From contig NZ_JCKI01000006.1 in assembly GCF_000708265.2 (NCBI RefSeq), positions 124,001 to 188,000 of the forward strand: a stretch of DNA of 64,000 nucleotides, read 5' to 3'. A program made the position numbers and the translations under genes. Below the pieces are notes generated by a model, which was not told where the DNA came from, searched no databases, and was given only the letters and a program-made list of their open reading frames with translations. Source of the stretch: Pedobacter sp. R20-19. GTDB lineage: Bacteria; Bacteroidota; Bacteroidia; Sphingobacteriales; Sphingobacteriaceae. Shown here piece after piece: positions 37,481 through 45,462 of this stretch (its first letter is position 1; every line of letters begins with the position of its first letter).

Positions 37481-37946
37481 TCGAATCTCAATTAACGATC
37501 GGAATGGTATAAACAACATTTTAATTAATCTCAAAAAACAATATTCAATTGCTCCAAATGAATTTACTCAATTACTTCCTGAAGTTCAGGATGCTCTAAA
37601 ATTTCTAAGTATAACTGTAGCCAGCGGTATATTAGGAAATCGTGCAGATGCTTGGTCTATGAATCTCTATTACCATCAGAAACAAAGGTTGTTGAAGTGG
37701 GTGAATGCCTGGAAACTATCTGATGAAGATCGTAGAGTAATTGATCAGGACGAAAATGTTAGAATTCTTTTCAGTCAAGTTACCTCAACTGTAGCAGATG
37801 AAATATTTGATAAAAAATTATTGCTCTGGCCTATTATTACTGAGTCCTTATTAAGGAATAAAAATTTCGAATTTAACGAAAAACAATATTTTATTAAAGA
37901 ATTTACGAAGTTAGATCCATTTGGAATCGACTTTCTAGCAAACTGA
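37473..37946 (+). CDS. Hypothetical protein, probably frameshifted at its 3' end
   Basis: A 157-residue frame; the ATG at 37473 is chosen because it overlaps the stop of the preceding small gene by 8 bases, while the ATG at 37452 would give a less natural start. The protein is helix-rich and soluble (LPEVQDALKFLSITVASGILGN, later LLLWPIITESLLRNKNFEFNEKQ) and ends at FGIDFLAN. The next frame is open for a further 84 codons of protein-like sequence, so the natural product was probably about 235-240 residues. I do not recognise the family with confidence. Confidence 0.6.
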   Translation: MINRISINDRNGINNILINLKKQYSIAPNEFTQLLPEVQDALKFLSITVASGILGNRADAWSMNLYYHQKQRLLKWVNAWKLSDEDRRVIDQDENVRILFSQVTSTVADEIFDKKLLLWPIITESLLRNKNFEFNEKQYFIKEFTKLDPFGIDFLAN

Positions 37947-38188
37947 AATTTAATGGTCCAATAAACACTAAACTGGTATTTCCTGCAAATAAACCTGACA
38001 ATAGGCCAGAGTTGGGTAGTAAAGATTTTTCACTTTATTTAGGACAATTACAAAATGCTTCCAATGGCTTTATGGCATTTATTACTGTGGATAATACAAC
38101 CTATATTAGAATATCAGAATTTGGCAGCAAGTTTATTGATTTCATATCAAATTCAAGTCTTGAGAGAATTAAAGAGATGGCGGAATAG
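37937..38188 (+). pseudogene. Out-of-frame continuation of the preceding gene
   Basis: A frame open from 37937 to a TAG at 38186-38188 reads SKLKFNGPINTKLVFPANKP, later LYLGQLQNASNGFMAFITVD and YIRISEFGSKFIDFISNS. It has no start codon in its first part and begins exactly where the upstream gene stops, one frame away. The end looks like a winged-helix-type tail. It is best explained as the C-terminal third of that gene, detached by a one-base change. Confidence 0.5.
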
Positions 38189-38636
38189 GTAACACAACCA
38201 TTTAATCAAATTATGAAGAACATAGCACAGCATATGCTACTATACTTAGAAATAAAGTTTATTAATAATTGGTCGTTTGGCGTGAATTATCAGCTTTAAA
38301 TCTCAAAAACGAATAACTTAAAAGTAGTATCAAAAAACGAAGGAATCCATCCTACTCCAGTCTTTCTGAATTTTTTTTCTTTAGTTACAGCAAAGAGAAA
38401 AATCTGGCTGAGGTCAAATATTTATTACCCTCAAATTTTATCATTTGCTCATTATCAAAAACTGAATATTTCGTTTAATTAATGTAATAGGTTTATGAGA
38501 ATAAGGGGAAAAAGTCAAGTTTGTGCAGAATCGTTAAGGGGCGGTTTGAGTTATTGGAGAAAAAATTTAAGTTACACCACTGAAACTAATTAAATAACAA
38601 GGGAATAATGATTCATAAATATTGTTACGAATGCAC
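38189..38636. other. Intergenic region with AAAACGAA-type motifs
   Basis: About 450 bases with no gene. It includes two degenerate motifs, TCTCAAAAACGAATAACTTA at about 38301-38320 and AAAAAACGAAGGAAT at 38332-38346; the latter 15 bases recur exactly at 41021-41035. No terminator with a strong stem is seen for either flanking gene. Confidence 0.4.
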
Positions 38637-39446
38637 TTATTTCAAAATACCTATTTCATCAAAAATGAAATTGGAAATTTCAGTACGAGCATTATTGAAG
38701 TCTGAATTTTTTTCTGTTGTTTGGATGCAATTTGAAAAATAAAATACATTGTCTTTAGTCGTCACATAACCGACATACCACCCAATATACTTACCATCTT
38801 GCTTGCCAGAGCCAGTTTTTGCACGTATAACGTACTTTGATTTATTATCAACGATCATTATATCTTTTAAAATATCCATTGATGATTTAGAAAATGGGAG
38901 TTTGCCGCTTTGCAACTTTCTTAAAAACTCGATTTGTTGATTTGGTGATACTCTAAGACCACCTGTTAACCAGAAGGCATCAAGACCGCCACTTATGTCA
39001 TAGTTTCCATAATGAGCCTTTTCAATCAATTCTTTCATTCGTTTTTCTCCGACTCTTCTCGCCAATTCCTGATAGAACCAAACAGTTGAATTTTTAAAAG
39101 CATCTCGCATATTGGTGTCATGGTTCCATGCGGAATTTTGGCGTTCTTTACCATCCCATTTGATAACTACATTTTCATCATCAATAACTTTGCTATCAAG
39201 TGAAATTAATGTATTACAAATCTTGAAGGTCGATGCAGGAGTAAACGGTTGAGAAGTTTGTTCCTTGTTATAGTAAGTGTACGCATCTTTATTCTGATCA
39301 TAAATTACAAATGAACCCTGTACATTAAATTTATCATAGAACTTCTTAAAATCGTTCCTGACTACTTCCTTTGGCAAATCATTAAAGGAACTAGTAGATA
39401 TCAGAATTAATAAAAGTACTAAGATTGGTAGCTGCTTTTTTTTCAT
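38637..39446 (-). CDS. Class D (OXA-type) beta-lactamase
   Basis: A 269-residue secreted serine beta-lactamase that would hydrolyse beta-lactam antibiotics in the periplasm. The start at 39446 gives a proper signal (MKKKQLPILVLLLILIS); the open frame further upstream encodes no signal. All class D motifs are present: S-T-F-K with Ser72 and Lys75 (the lysine is carbamylated in this class), S-T-V at 120-122, Y-G-N at 146-148, Trp159, and K-T-G at 210-212. Length fits OXA enzymes. It stands alone on the minus strand in AT-rich accessory DNA, with no visible integron integrase. Spectrum and subgroup cannot be told here. Confidence 0.93.
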   Translation of the reverse strand: MKKKQLPILVLLLILISTSSFNDLPKEVVRNDFKKFYDKFNVQGSFVIYDQNKDAYTYYNKEQTSQPFTPASTFKICNTLISLDSKVIDDENVVIKWDGKERQNSAWNHDTNMRDAFKNSTVWFYQELARRVGEKRMKELIEKAHYGNYDISGGLDAFWLTGGLRVSPNQQIEFLRKLQSGKLPFSKSSMDILKDIMIVDNKSKYVIRAKTGSGKQDGKYIGWYVGYVTTKDNVFYFSNCIQTTEKNSDFNNARTEISNFIFDEIGILK

Positions 39447-39598
39447 ATGTAGTATTGTGAGGGGACATAGATGAATAGTAAATCTAAGGTAAAAAATTAT
39501 TAGTTGACCTTTAATGTTATCGACAGATATGATACAGAAATCGTTTATCATTTAACTGTCGATTTTTGATAAGACCAAGGAGGTTTTTATTATAAATT

Positions 39599-39617
39599 TT
39601 TCGTCTCACAAAACGAA
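39599..39617. repeat. 19-bp dispersed motif, copy 2
   Basis: Identical to 35789-35807 (TTTCGTCTCACAAAACGAA). It lies between the start of the beta-lactamase gene and the broken membrane-protein gene downstream of DUF3667. Confidence 0.6.
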
Positions 39618-39689
39618 CATTCAAATGAAAATCCTAAAAAAGGTGAATTATCTTCTATCAGTATACTTCACTAAATACATCTGGTGTTA

Positions 39690-39872
39690 CTAGTTTTTTC
39701 CTAGATTTCGTACTATCAAGACAATAGCGGCAAAAAATACAATTGAATAAAGGATTGCAGGTCCGGGGCTTTCGAACGTATAAGTCTCAAAGTTGAATTT
39801 CTTTAAGAGAGCTAACCCTAAAATATGCTATTATACCAAAGAAAATACCGACCTTCTTTTTTCCTTTTCCAT
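39690..39872 (-). pseudogene. Small membrane-protein gene broken by homopolymer frameshifts
   Basis: An ATG at 39872 lies two bases after the DUF3667 stop and reads MEKEKRRSVFSLV then a stop. Shifting by one in the A6 run gives MEKEKKKVGIFFGIIAY, and shifting again near a T4 run gives GLALLKKFNFETYTF followed by ESPGPAILYSIVFFAAIVLI, ending VRNLGKN at a TAG (39690). The restored product of about 60 residues would have two hydrophobic stretches. Both breaks fall in homopolymers, so they may be true decay or assembly errors. Confidence 0.55.
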
Positions 39873-39874
39873 GG

Positions 39875-40591
39875 CTAATGTTTTATAAGGGCATCAATTG
39901 TAACTCCAATCAGGATTGCAGTTATTGTGAAACCGATCATTCCCAGGCAATAAGCTACAAATGCTTTGAAATAACTCATTGGCTTTTTTTTATCGAAAAA
40001 TTGACCGATTGCCCAAGTCATATAGACTATTCCGAAGGCTCCGGCAACAGACATAAGCTTAAAGTGGCTGATCCCCTCAATAAGTGCGAAGAATGCAAAG
40101 ATTAACATACCCATACCCATTACGAAGCATAAGAGTATGATAATCTCAAAAAAATTATAGTCGCACTTTCTAAAAAATAACTTCAACCAGAAGGCAATAA
40201 AAACGCCTATAATGATATTAGAATAGCCATAATGATCATTTATCCATTTTAGAAATATAGCTGACGTCGATTCTTTTGTAATATCAAAATTTACATACCC
40301 ATCTTCAAGATGGAAAAAGTGATTTATAATACTATAGATTAACGAAGTAATGATGATAAAAACAATCGGCTTAACAAGCCGACTTCTGTTCTCTTTTATA
40401 AAGTGATTAATATTAATGCCCGGTCTTATTGCTAATTCACGGATGGTATACAGAATTCCTTTTTCAAAATGCAGTATATGCTCAATTTCATGAATAATGT
40501 AATGACTATTTATTCTTTTTATCAAGGCCGCTTGCCCACATTTAGGGCAGTAATTTTGATTTACTTCTGTGGAACAGTTTGTACAGTTCAT
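39875..40591 (-). CDS. DUF3667 zinc-ribbon membrane protein
   Basis: A 238-residue protein with an N-terminal zinc ribbon (Cys3-x2-Cys6 and Cys15-x2-Cys18) followed by ILHFEKGILYTIRELAIRPG, the conserved block of DUF3667, and then about five membrane helices (LVKPIVFIIITSLIYSII, IIIGVFIAFWLKLFF, FFEIIILLCFVMGMGMLI and others). The family is common in Bacteroidetes and has no known role. It is the first gene of a small minus-strand unit whose second gene is frameshifted. Confidence 0.9.
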   Translation of the reverse strand: MNCTNCSTEVNQNYCPKCGQAALIKRINSHYIIHEIEHILHFEKGILYTIRELAIRPGININHFIKENRSRLVKPIVFIIITSLIYSIINHFFHLEDGYVNFDITKESTSAIFLKWINDHYGYSNIIIGVFIAFWLKLFFRKCDYNFFEIIILLCFVMGMGMLIFAFFALIEGISHFKLMSVAGAFGIVYMTWAIGQFFDKKKPMSYFKAFVAYCLGMIGFTITAILIGVTIDALIKH

Positions 40592-41421
40592 ATCTTTCTT
40601 TCAGGCATAATCTTACAGGCATTAGGGTTGTGGAACCTATTTTCAAATATAGAAAATTGACCTGAGTAGGTAAAATTGTTTTATGTTATTTAAAGGGAAA
40701 TCTGTGCTGATATTAATCATTATAGCAATAATTGCCCTTTTTAATTTACTAATGTGAAGTAGTTTTTGTAAAAGAAGGTACCCATCTCCTATTTGATATC
40801 TTCTTTCAGCTGTCAGTTTATATGCGCTAGCTACTTACAAAGGGAAAAAAGTATAAAAAATCGAAAATATGACGTGATTGGTGAGAAATCATTAGTTTAA
40901 TATATTTGAAATTATAAATATTGTAACTCTTCCTAGATGTCGAACTGCTTTAAAAGGTGAAATTACAAAATAGAGTTATAACAAGTACTATACCTCCTTC
41001 CAAAGGATAAACATAGTCTTAAAAAACGAAGGAATTATAATATTATCAATAAGGATAATAGCTTTTGTACAAACCTAATCCAAACCATAAAATGATCAAA
41101 CTTATGGATAAAGCAACGTAAGTGGCCGAATGCTATCGATCATTCTTCAACTGATTCAATCTACTATCTATTTATCACTAAGCTATTGTAAAACTATTGG
41201 TTAAAAAAACTGTTATTTACCTAACTACGAGTTTTGATTTGAGCTTCAACAAAAAATGAGTGCGTTTAAATGAAATTTAATACACCAATAATTGCTTATT
41301 AACGATAATTGAACTTACAACAGGAATTGGGATTAAATTAATTTGTATTATTAATTAAAATCTAAATTTCTTCAGGTTACACACTATTTATTAAATCATC
41401 ATCTATTAAAAAATTAAAGAA
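40592..41421. other. AT-rich intergenic region
   Basis: About 830 bases. I see no gene of normal size. A 24-residue hydrophobic ORF at 40683-40757 (MLFKGKSVLILIIIAIIALF...) could be a membrane peptide, but no start signal or context supports it. The motif AAAAAACGAAGGAAT occurs at 41021-41035. The leader of the 41422 gene must lie at the right end. Confidence 0.4.
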
Positions 41422-42078
41422 ATGAGACTATTTTTATTTTGCGCTATTTTTTGCTTAGCCACCCCTTTTTATACAAAGGCACAAACAACTGCCGATATTG
41501 TAGAAACACTTGAACAAAAATATAATTGGTCAAGGGCTAAGGTGATACAAGAAAGCGTCACTATTAATGGTCCATCGGAAATGTTTACCAGGATTATGTC
41601 TGATAAGCGCTCTTTTGACATTTCAACTTTTTCTTATTTAAGTTCATATTTAGGCAAATATTTTGATAAAGTTTATGGCACTGATATATTAAATTCAGCA
41701 GAAAAAACATCTGTAAATACCACAGCTGAACAAAAAGCTGCATGTGCTAAAGAAATTGCCAAAATTAAGGGCAAATTACATATCACATTAAATGCAAATG
41801 GTGTTAAATTAACAGATAATAGCTACGAACTCAGCATGACAACTTTAACTACCATTGGAGAATTCTTGAATCCGGAAAGAGGTGTCGGGGTTGCGTTAGG
41901 ATGGAGACCGATTGCGAATAAAGTTGCTATTACGATTAATACGCTAAACAAAACCGGGCAACCTATAGTTAAGTGGAGTAAGGACTTCAGTACTTGTACA
42001 ATAGACCTGCCTATAGTAGGAGACACTAATTATTCAAGTATAATCTTGGCGGGTTTGAAGAAGGGCGGAAAAATCTAG
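41422..42078 (+). CDS. Secreted hypothetical protein
   Basis: A 218-residue protein with a Sec signal MRLFLFCAIFCLATPFYTKAQ (about residue 21). No family is recognised. The mature part is mixed alpha/beta with two cysteines (KAACAKEI and FSTCTIDL) that could form a disulphide. It converges with the glycine-zipper lipoprotein pair, with a hairpin terminator between them. Confidence 0.7.
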   Translation: MRLFLFCAIFCLATPFYTKAQTTADIVETLEQKYNWSRAKVIQESVTINGPSEMFTRIMSDKRSFDISTFSYLSSYLGKYFDKVYGTDILNSAEKTSVNTTAEQKAACAKEIAKIKGKLHITLNANGVKLTDNSYELSMTTLTTIGEFLNPERGVGVALGWRPIANKVAITINTLNKTGQPIVKWSKDFSTCTIDLPIVGDTNYSSIILAGLKKGGKI

Positions 42079-42301
42079 CAGACTTGCTCTGCTACGCGGT
42101 AAATAAGTCTCTATGTGAATACACCTTTACGGATATAAATGGGCCGCCATCAGGAACTTGTACCGGTATTTAGCATGTCTTAAATAAATATTTCATATCT
42201 TTCGTAGCTAGCGTTCACACCCCACAGCCCTTGTAAGATGGATAGTACTAATTGATTATCCCTTGAGTTTATCTTTCGCGTGGTATCATCAGGACATGAA
42301 G

Positions 42302-42346
42302 AAGCACCACCAGTTATAATCAATAGACTGATGGTGCTTATCTTTT
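42302..42346. terminator. Hairpin between convergent genes
   Basis: AAGCACCACCAGT (42302-42314) pairs with ACTGATGGTGCTT (42327-42339) over 13 positions with one mismatch, followed by ATCTTTT. It lies between the converging genes at 41422-42078 and 42356-42586 and could serve both. Confidence 0.75.
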
Positions 42347-42355
42347 AATGTAAAT

Positions 42356-42586
42356 CTACTTTCTTAAAAATTTTACAAAATTGTAGATGGATTTTCCTTG
42401 AATTAATATTACCGGGATCAAAGCATTTAATACCATCCAGTAAAACCTTAAATCACTTATATCATTTGTTTTATAAGGTGAGAAAAGCATTTGTACAATC
42501 AGAGAAAAGAAAAAAGTCACCAAGTAACTATCTATTTGATGCCATATATATTTTCTTCTTGCAATTTTATTTTCTAAGTTTTCCAT
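42356..42586 (-). CDS. Small two-helix membrane protein
   Basis: A 76-residue protein with two hydrophobic helices (SYLVTFFFSLIVQMLF and FYWMVLNALIPVILI) and a basic C-terminus (VKFLRK). The ATG at 42586 is preferred over a GTG at 42607, which would overlap the gene in front by 11 bases. It lies 10 bases after the glycine-zipper lipoprotein and is surely co-transcribed with it. Size, topology and position would suit an immunity or assembly partner of that lipoprotein, which is only a hypothesis. Confidence 0.65.
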   Translation of the reverse strand: MENLENKIARRKYIWHQIDSYLVTFFFSLIVQMLFSPYKTNDISDLRFYWMVLNALIPVILIQGKSIYNFVKFLRK

Positions 42587-42596
42587 TCTTAATATT

Positions 42597-43586
42597 TTAC
42601 CTTCCACATGTTAATAGCAATTCTCCAACAACACCTACGGCAGCTGAAGTAACAAAACCCGATGCAAAGCCTGCCATAAAACCACTTACAGCACCGGTTA
42701 CTGTTCCAATTCCAGGAACCACAACGGTACCGGCTACTGCTCCAGCCTTTGCTGCAATAGAACCACTTACCAATCCACCCAAAATGCCTGCCATCATTAC
42801 ATTTCTGGCGCTAACTTTACATCCTTGCCTTTTTATATTACCTCTATAAGGCGGCCCCATTATTTTGCCATTTATACCACCAATTTTTGTTGACATAATA
42901 ATGTTATTTTTTGTAATTGAACTACTCATCTGTGCATCATCTTCTAAAGGAGCATATAAATCTACCCAATAATCAAAATTTGTTTCAATATCCGTAGCAA
43001 ACTGTTTTAAAAGTTCAATTTCGGAATAAATTAAAACCTTATCATCTGAAGTTACATTTGGTGCATTTAATAAATCAGTAGAAATCCCATTAAGCATCAT
43101 TATAAAAGTTGGAAGACTCTCATATTGTTCTACAGCATATAAATATTGGCTTCTATATGCATCGCCAAGTAGCCCCTGAAGAGGATCTATTTCTGGCGTA
43201 ACCCCTGGACCTGGACCGACAGGGGTTGTAGAACTTATCTTTTTAGCTTTAATTCTGGCTATTACATCGTCTATAGTTTTAGGTTTTGTGACTTTCGTTG
43301 ATACATTTTTAAAATTTGATAGGCCATAATATTCATTGATCTTGATGTTATCTAATGAAATTTCACTTTCTGAAATTCTTGAAATGGTGGAAGGTAAGAT
43401 AGCTTTTAAGTTCTTGAGGTCAAGCTTTACCTTATTAGCAATTTCTAACTTTTTCTTTTCCCAATCGATAGTGTTTGATGACACCTGAGTTTTTTTGCAC
43501 CCAACAAAAAATAAAATACCAAATAATACTAAACATAATAAATTAAAGCTTTTGAGGATCTTAGCCGCGTTTTTAGATTTATACAT
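42597..43586 (-). CDS. Lipoprotein with C-terminal glycine-zipper segment
   Basis: A 329-residue lipoprotein (lipobox FFVGC, Cys30). The middle is helical and charged, with a short Pro/Gly linker at about 122-132 (VGPGPGVTPEI). The last about 65 residues are a small-residue-rich hydrophobic stretch (AGILGGLVSGSIAAKAGAVA, VVVPGIGTVTGAVSGFMAGF, ASGFVTSAAVGVVG) with many GxxxG/AxxxG steps, a glycine zipper of the sort found in membrane-inserting bacteriocin-like toxins and in some outer-membrane lipoproteins. Two Cys flank it (QGCKVS and LLTCGR). I do not recognise the family. It is followed by a small membrane protein gene. Confidence 0.7.
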   Translation of the reverse strand: MYKSKNAAKILKSFNLLCLVLFGILFFVGCKKTQVSSNTIDWEKKKLEIANKVKLDLKNLKAILPSTISRISESEISLDNIKINEYYGLSNFKNVSTKVTKPKTIDDVIARIKAKKISSTTPVGPGPGVTPEIDPLQGLLGDAYRSQYLYAVEQYESLPTFIMMLNGISTDLLNAPNVTSDDKVLIYSEIELLKQFATDIETNFDYWVDLYAPLEDDAQMSSSITKNNIIMSTKIGGINGKIMGPPYRGNIKRQGCKVSARNVMMAGILGGLVSGSIAAKAGAVAGTVVVPGIGTVTGAVSGFMAGFASGFVTSAAVGVVGELLLTCGR

Positions 43587-43876
43587 AAATTTAAGATTGT
43601 TAATTTCCTGAAAAATAAAAAAAATAACGGAAATATTTTGTTTTAACTGTAATATTTAAAATTTGATTTAAACCATAACTTATTCAAATAGAATAGAAGG
43701 CAACTCAGCACTGAAATGCATTTATGTGTGAAAATTGATGATCAATAAACGGTGGTATTATAAGATTCTTAAATCTGTCTAGACTAAACCATATTTTACA
43801 ACCTGACTTTCCCAAAAACTTAGACCACAAAACAAAGTTTATTATATTTATCCTTGAAGGTTTTAATGATACAATA

Positions 43877-44236
43877 ATGAAAATCGGATACGCCCGAGTT
43901 TCTACCAAATAACAAAATTTCAATTTGCAAATTGAAGCGCTCTAAAAGGGGTGAAATCATTTTTAAAGAAACAATTTCCGGAGCAAAAATGGTTCGTCCA
44001 GAACTTAGTAAGATGATTGAACAATTTCGACAAGGTGTTGAATTAGTGGTTTGGAGATTGGACCGTTTAGGAAGAAGCTTAAAATACATTATCGATTTGG
44101 TGATAAAACACCGAAAGAAATTTATAAAGGACTTCAATTAAACAAGGCAACATTTTATAGATATGCCAAAATACTCGATACTCATACTAATGACGAAATA
44201 AAAAAATGCAGAACAATAAAAAATCTTCAAAGATGA
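43877..44236 (+). pseudogene. Degenerate serine recombinase (resolvase/DNA invertase)
   Basis: An ATG at 43877 reads MKIGYARVSTK, the start of the resolvase/invertase catalytic domain with its nucleophile Ser9, then a TAA; the same frame continues QNFNLQIEAL before another stop. A second frame supplies IIFKETISGAKMVRPELSKM and LVVWRLDRLGRSLKYIIDLV, the next catalytic block. A third frame from about 44100 gives PKEIYKGLQLNKATFYRYAK, the C-terminal helix-turn-helix. The region between catalytic core and HTH is missing. The gene therefore has stops, frameshifts and an internal deletion and cannot be active. Confidence 0.85.
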
Positions 44237-44240
44237 AACA

Positions 44241-44269
44241 TATATTATATATATTGTATGTATAATATA
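44241..44269 (+). promoter_or_regulatory. Inverted repeat upstream of the toxin-antitoxin genes
   Basis: TATATTATA (44241-44249) and TATAATATA (44261-44269) are perfect inverted arms separated by 11 bases, 32 bases before the antitoxin start. Antitoxins with a ribbon-helix-helix domain usually repress their own operon at such sites. The region is very AT-rich, so some dyads are expected by chance. Confidence 0.4.
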
Positions 44270-44301
44270 TTTTATATATTTACTTTAATAAAATTATTGA
44301 A

Positions 44302-44550
44302 ATGAAAAAGAACATTGATATTGACGAAAGTCTTTTAACTAAATTAAAAATATTGTCTGTTTTTGAAGAGGTAAGTGTTAAATCAGTTATGGAAAAGGCT
44401 GTTTCTTTTTACGTAGAATATAAAGAAAAAGAACGCTTGAAGACATTGTCTGAAGAAGATAAAGAGGATTTGGGTTTACTATTACTTATGCAACAAGCAG
44501 ATAGAAATGATGTAGTAAGTCATGAGGAATTAATGAAGGTTTTGGACTAA
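44302..44550 (+). CDS. Antitoxin of a type II toxin-antitoxin pair (RHH-like)
   Basis: An 82-residue protein. The N-terminal half (MKKNIDIDESLLTKLKILSV, then VSVKSVMEKAVSFYVEY) reads as a ribbon-helix-helix DNA-binding domain, and the acidic C-terminal half (LSEEDKEDLGLLLLMQQADR) would wrap the toxin. Its TAA shares a base with the toxin ATG (TAATG). An inverted repeat in the promoter is the likely autoregulation site. It lies just after the dead recombinase. Confidence 0.85.
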   Translation: MKKNIDIDESLLTKLKILSVFEEVSVKSVMEKAVSFYVEYKEKERLKTLSEEDKEDLGLLLLMQQADRNDVVSHEELMKVLD

Positions 44551-44816
44551 TGGAAATTATTGTTTTACGAAGCTTTATAAATGATATTAAGAAACTCAAC
44601 GATAAAAAATTAAAAGATAAAATCAAAGAATTGATTATAGAGATTGAAAATGCTGAAAGCTTAGAAGAGCTTGAAAATATTAAAAAAATGAAAGGTTTCT
44701 CTACAGCTTATCGTTGGAGAGTTGGGGATTATCGATTGGGATTTTATAAAGATGAAAACACTATTGAGTTAGCCCGATTTGTAAAAAGAAACGACATATA
44801 CAAGGTATTTCCTTGA
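44550..44816 (+). CDS. RelE/ParE-family toxin
   Basis: An 88-residue protein of the RelE/ParE fold: N-terminal SFINDIKKLNDKKLKDKIKE helices, then the core strands AYRWRVGDYRLGFYKDENTI and LARFVKRNDIYKVFP. The Arg in RWRVGDYRLGF and the terminal KRNDIYK basic patch are where RelE-type enzymes bind ribosomal mRNA or ParE binds gyrase; the sequence does not decide between these. It overlaps the antitoxin stop by one base. It probably stabilises this accessory region. Confidence 0.88.
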   Translation: MEIIVLRSFINDIKKLNDKKLKDKIKELIIEIENAESLEELENIKKMKGFSTAYRWRVGDYRLGFYKDENTIELARFVKRNDIYKVFP

Positions 44817-45462
44817 TCGCAATTAAATAATATAAGGTCTCAAAAACGATAATTATCGAGATTGCGCTTACAAAAAGTAAAAAACTTAATGAACTTTAAT
44901 TAGATAATGGGATACCTTATGCAAAGATTTGTAAGTTAAATTCGTACCATATCTTGATCGTACTATTCATATTTTGGGCATTTTAGCAAAAATGGCCGCC
45001 CATTTCGCGTTTAAGCTGTCACCTCATTTCGCTTCAAAGCAACCAACTTTTCCTGGTTAAATTGGCCATTCTGATCTTTCGATCAGCTTTTTTCCAACTA
45101 GCATTCGGGAATAAATTGAGATAAATCCGGCAGTAGGATGGATTAACCGAGAAGTCCTGAGAAAAATAGATTTAGATCCGAAGTGTATATTTGTTCAGAA
45201 GGAAAGAAACTTAGATGTGCATCATCCGGTAATCAAATTGGTGGCCATTTTGGTCCGAACAGAGGGGCACTTTCAATGAAATACACAGGTTCATTTGTGA
45301 ATAGAAAAATTTAGCATTTCGTAAAAATATAGATAAGTTTGTGGATTTAATACCGTTAAAGTAGTAAGGATTTGAGCATTTATCTCTGTTATAGATAAGT
45401 CCCGCCAACCTTAACGAACAACCTATTTACTTTAAACAGTCTGACAAAAAAACAAAAATTAA
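44817..45462. other. Gene-free stretch with possible IS-end remnants
   Basis: About 650 bases. Two blocks each hold three CATTT-type cores with identical spacing: 44979, 45001, 45025 and 45246, 45268, 45292 (22 then 24 bases), with CACTTT at 45268. Regularly spaced cores of this kind resemble the multiple terminal repeats of IS21-type elements. Between them is a short protein-like frame around 45137-45280 (GWINREVLRKIDLDP) with no recognisable family. No transposase gene remains. A motif GGTCTCAAAAACGATAATTA lies at about 44836-44855. Confidence 0.4.

Noticed and set aside
40683..40757. 24-residue hydrophobic ORF as a type I toxin
   Set aside because: No antisense RNA promoter, no repeat and no conserved motif could be seen; such ORFs arise easily in AT-rich DNA.
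35789..45462. Integron cassette array
   Set aside because: No integrase gene, no GTTRRRY core sites and genes in both orientations; the recurrent motif is reported only as unexplained.
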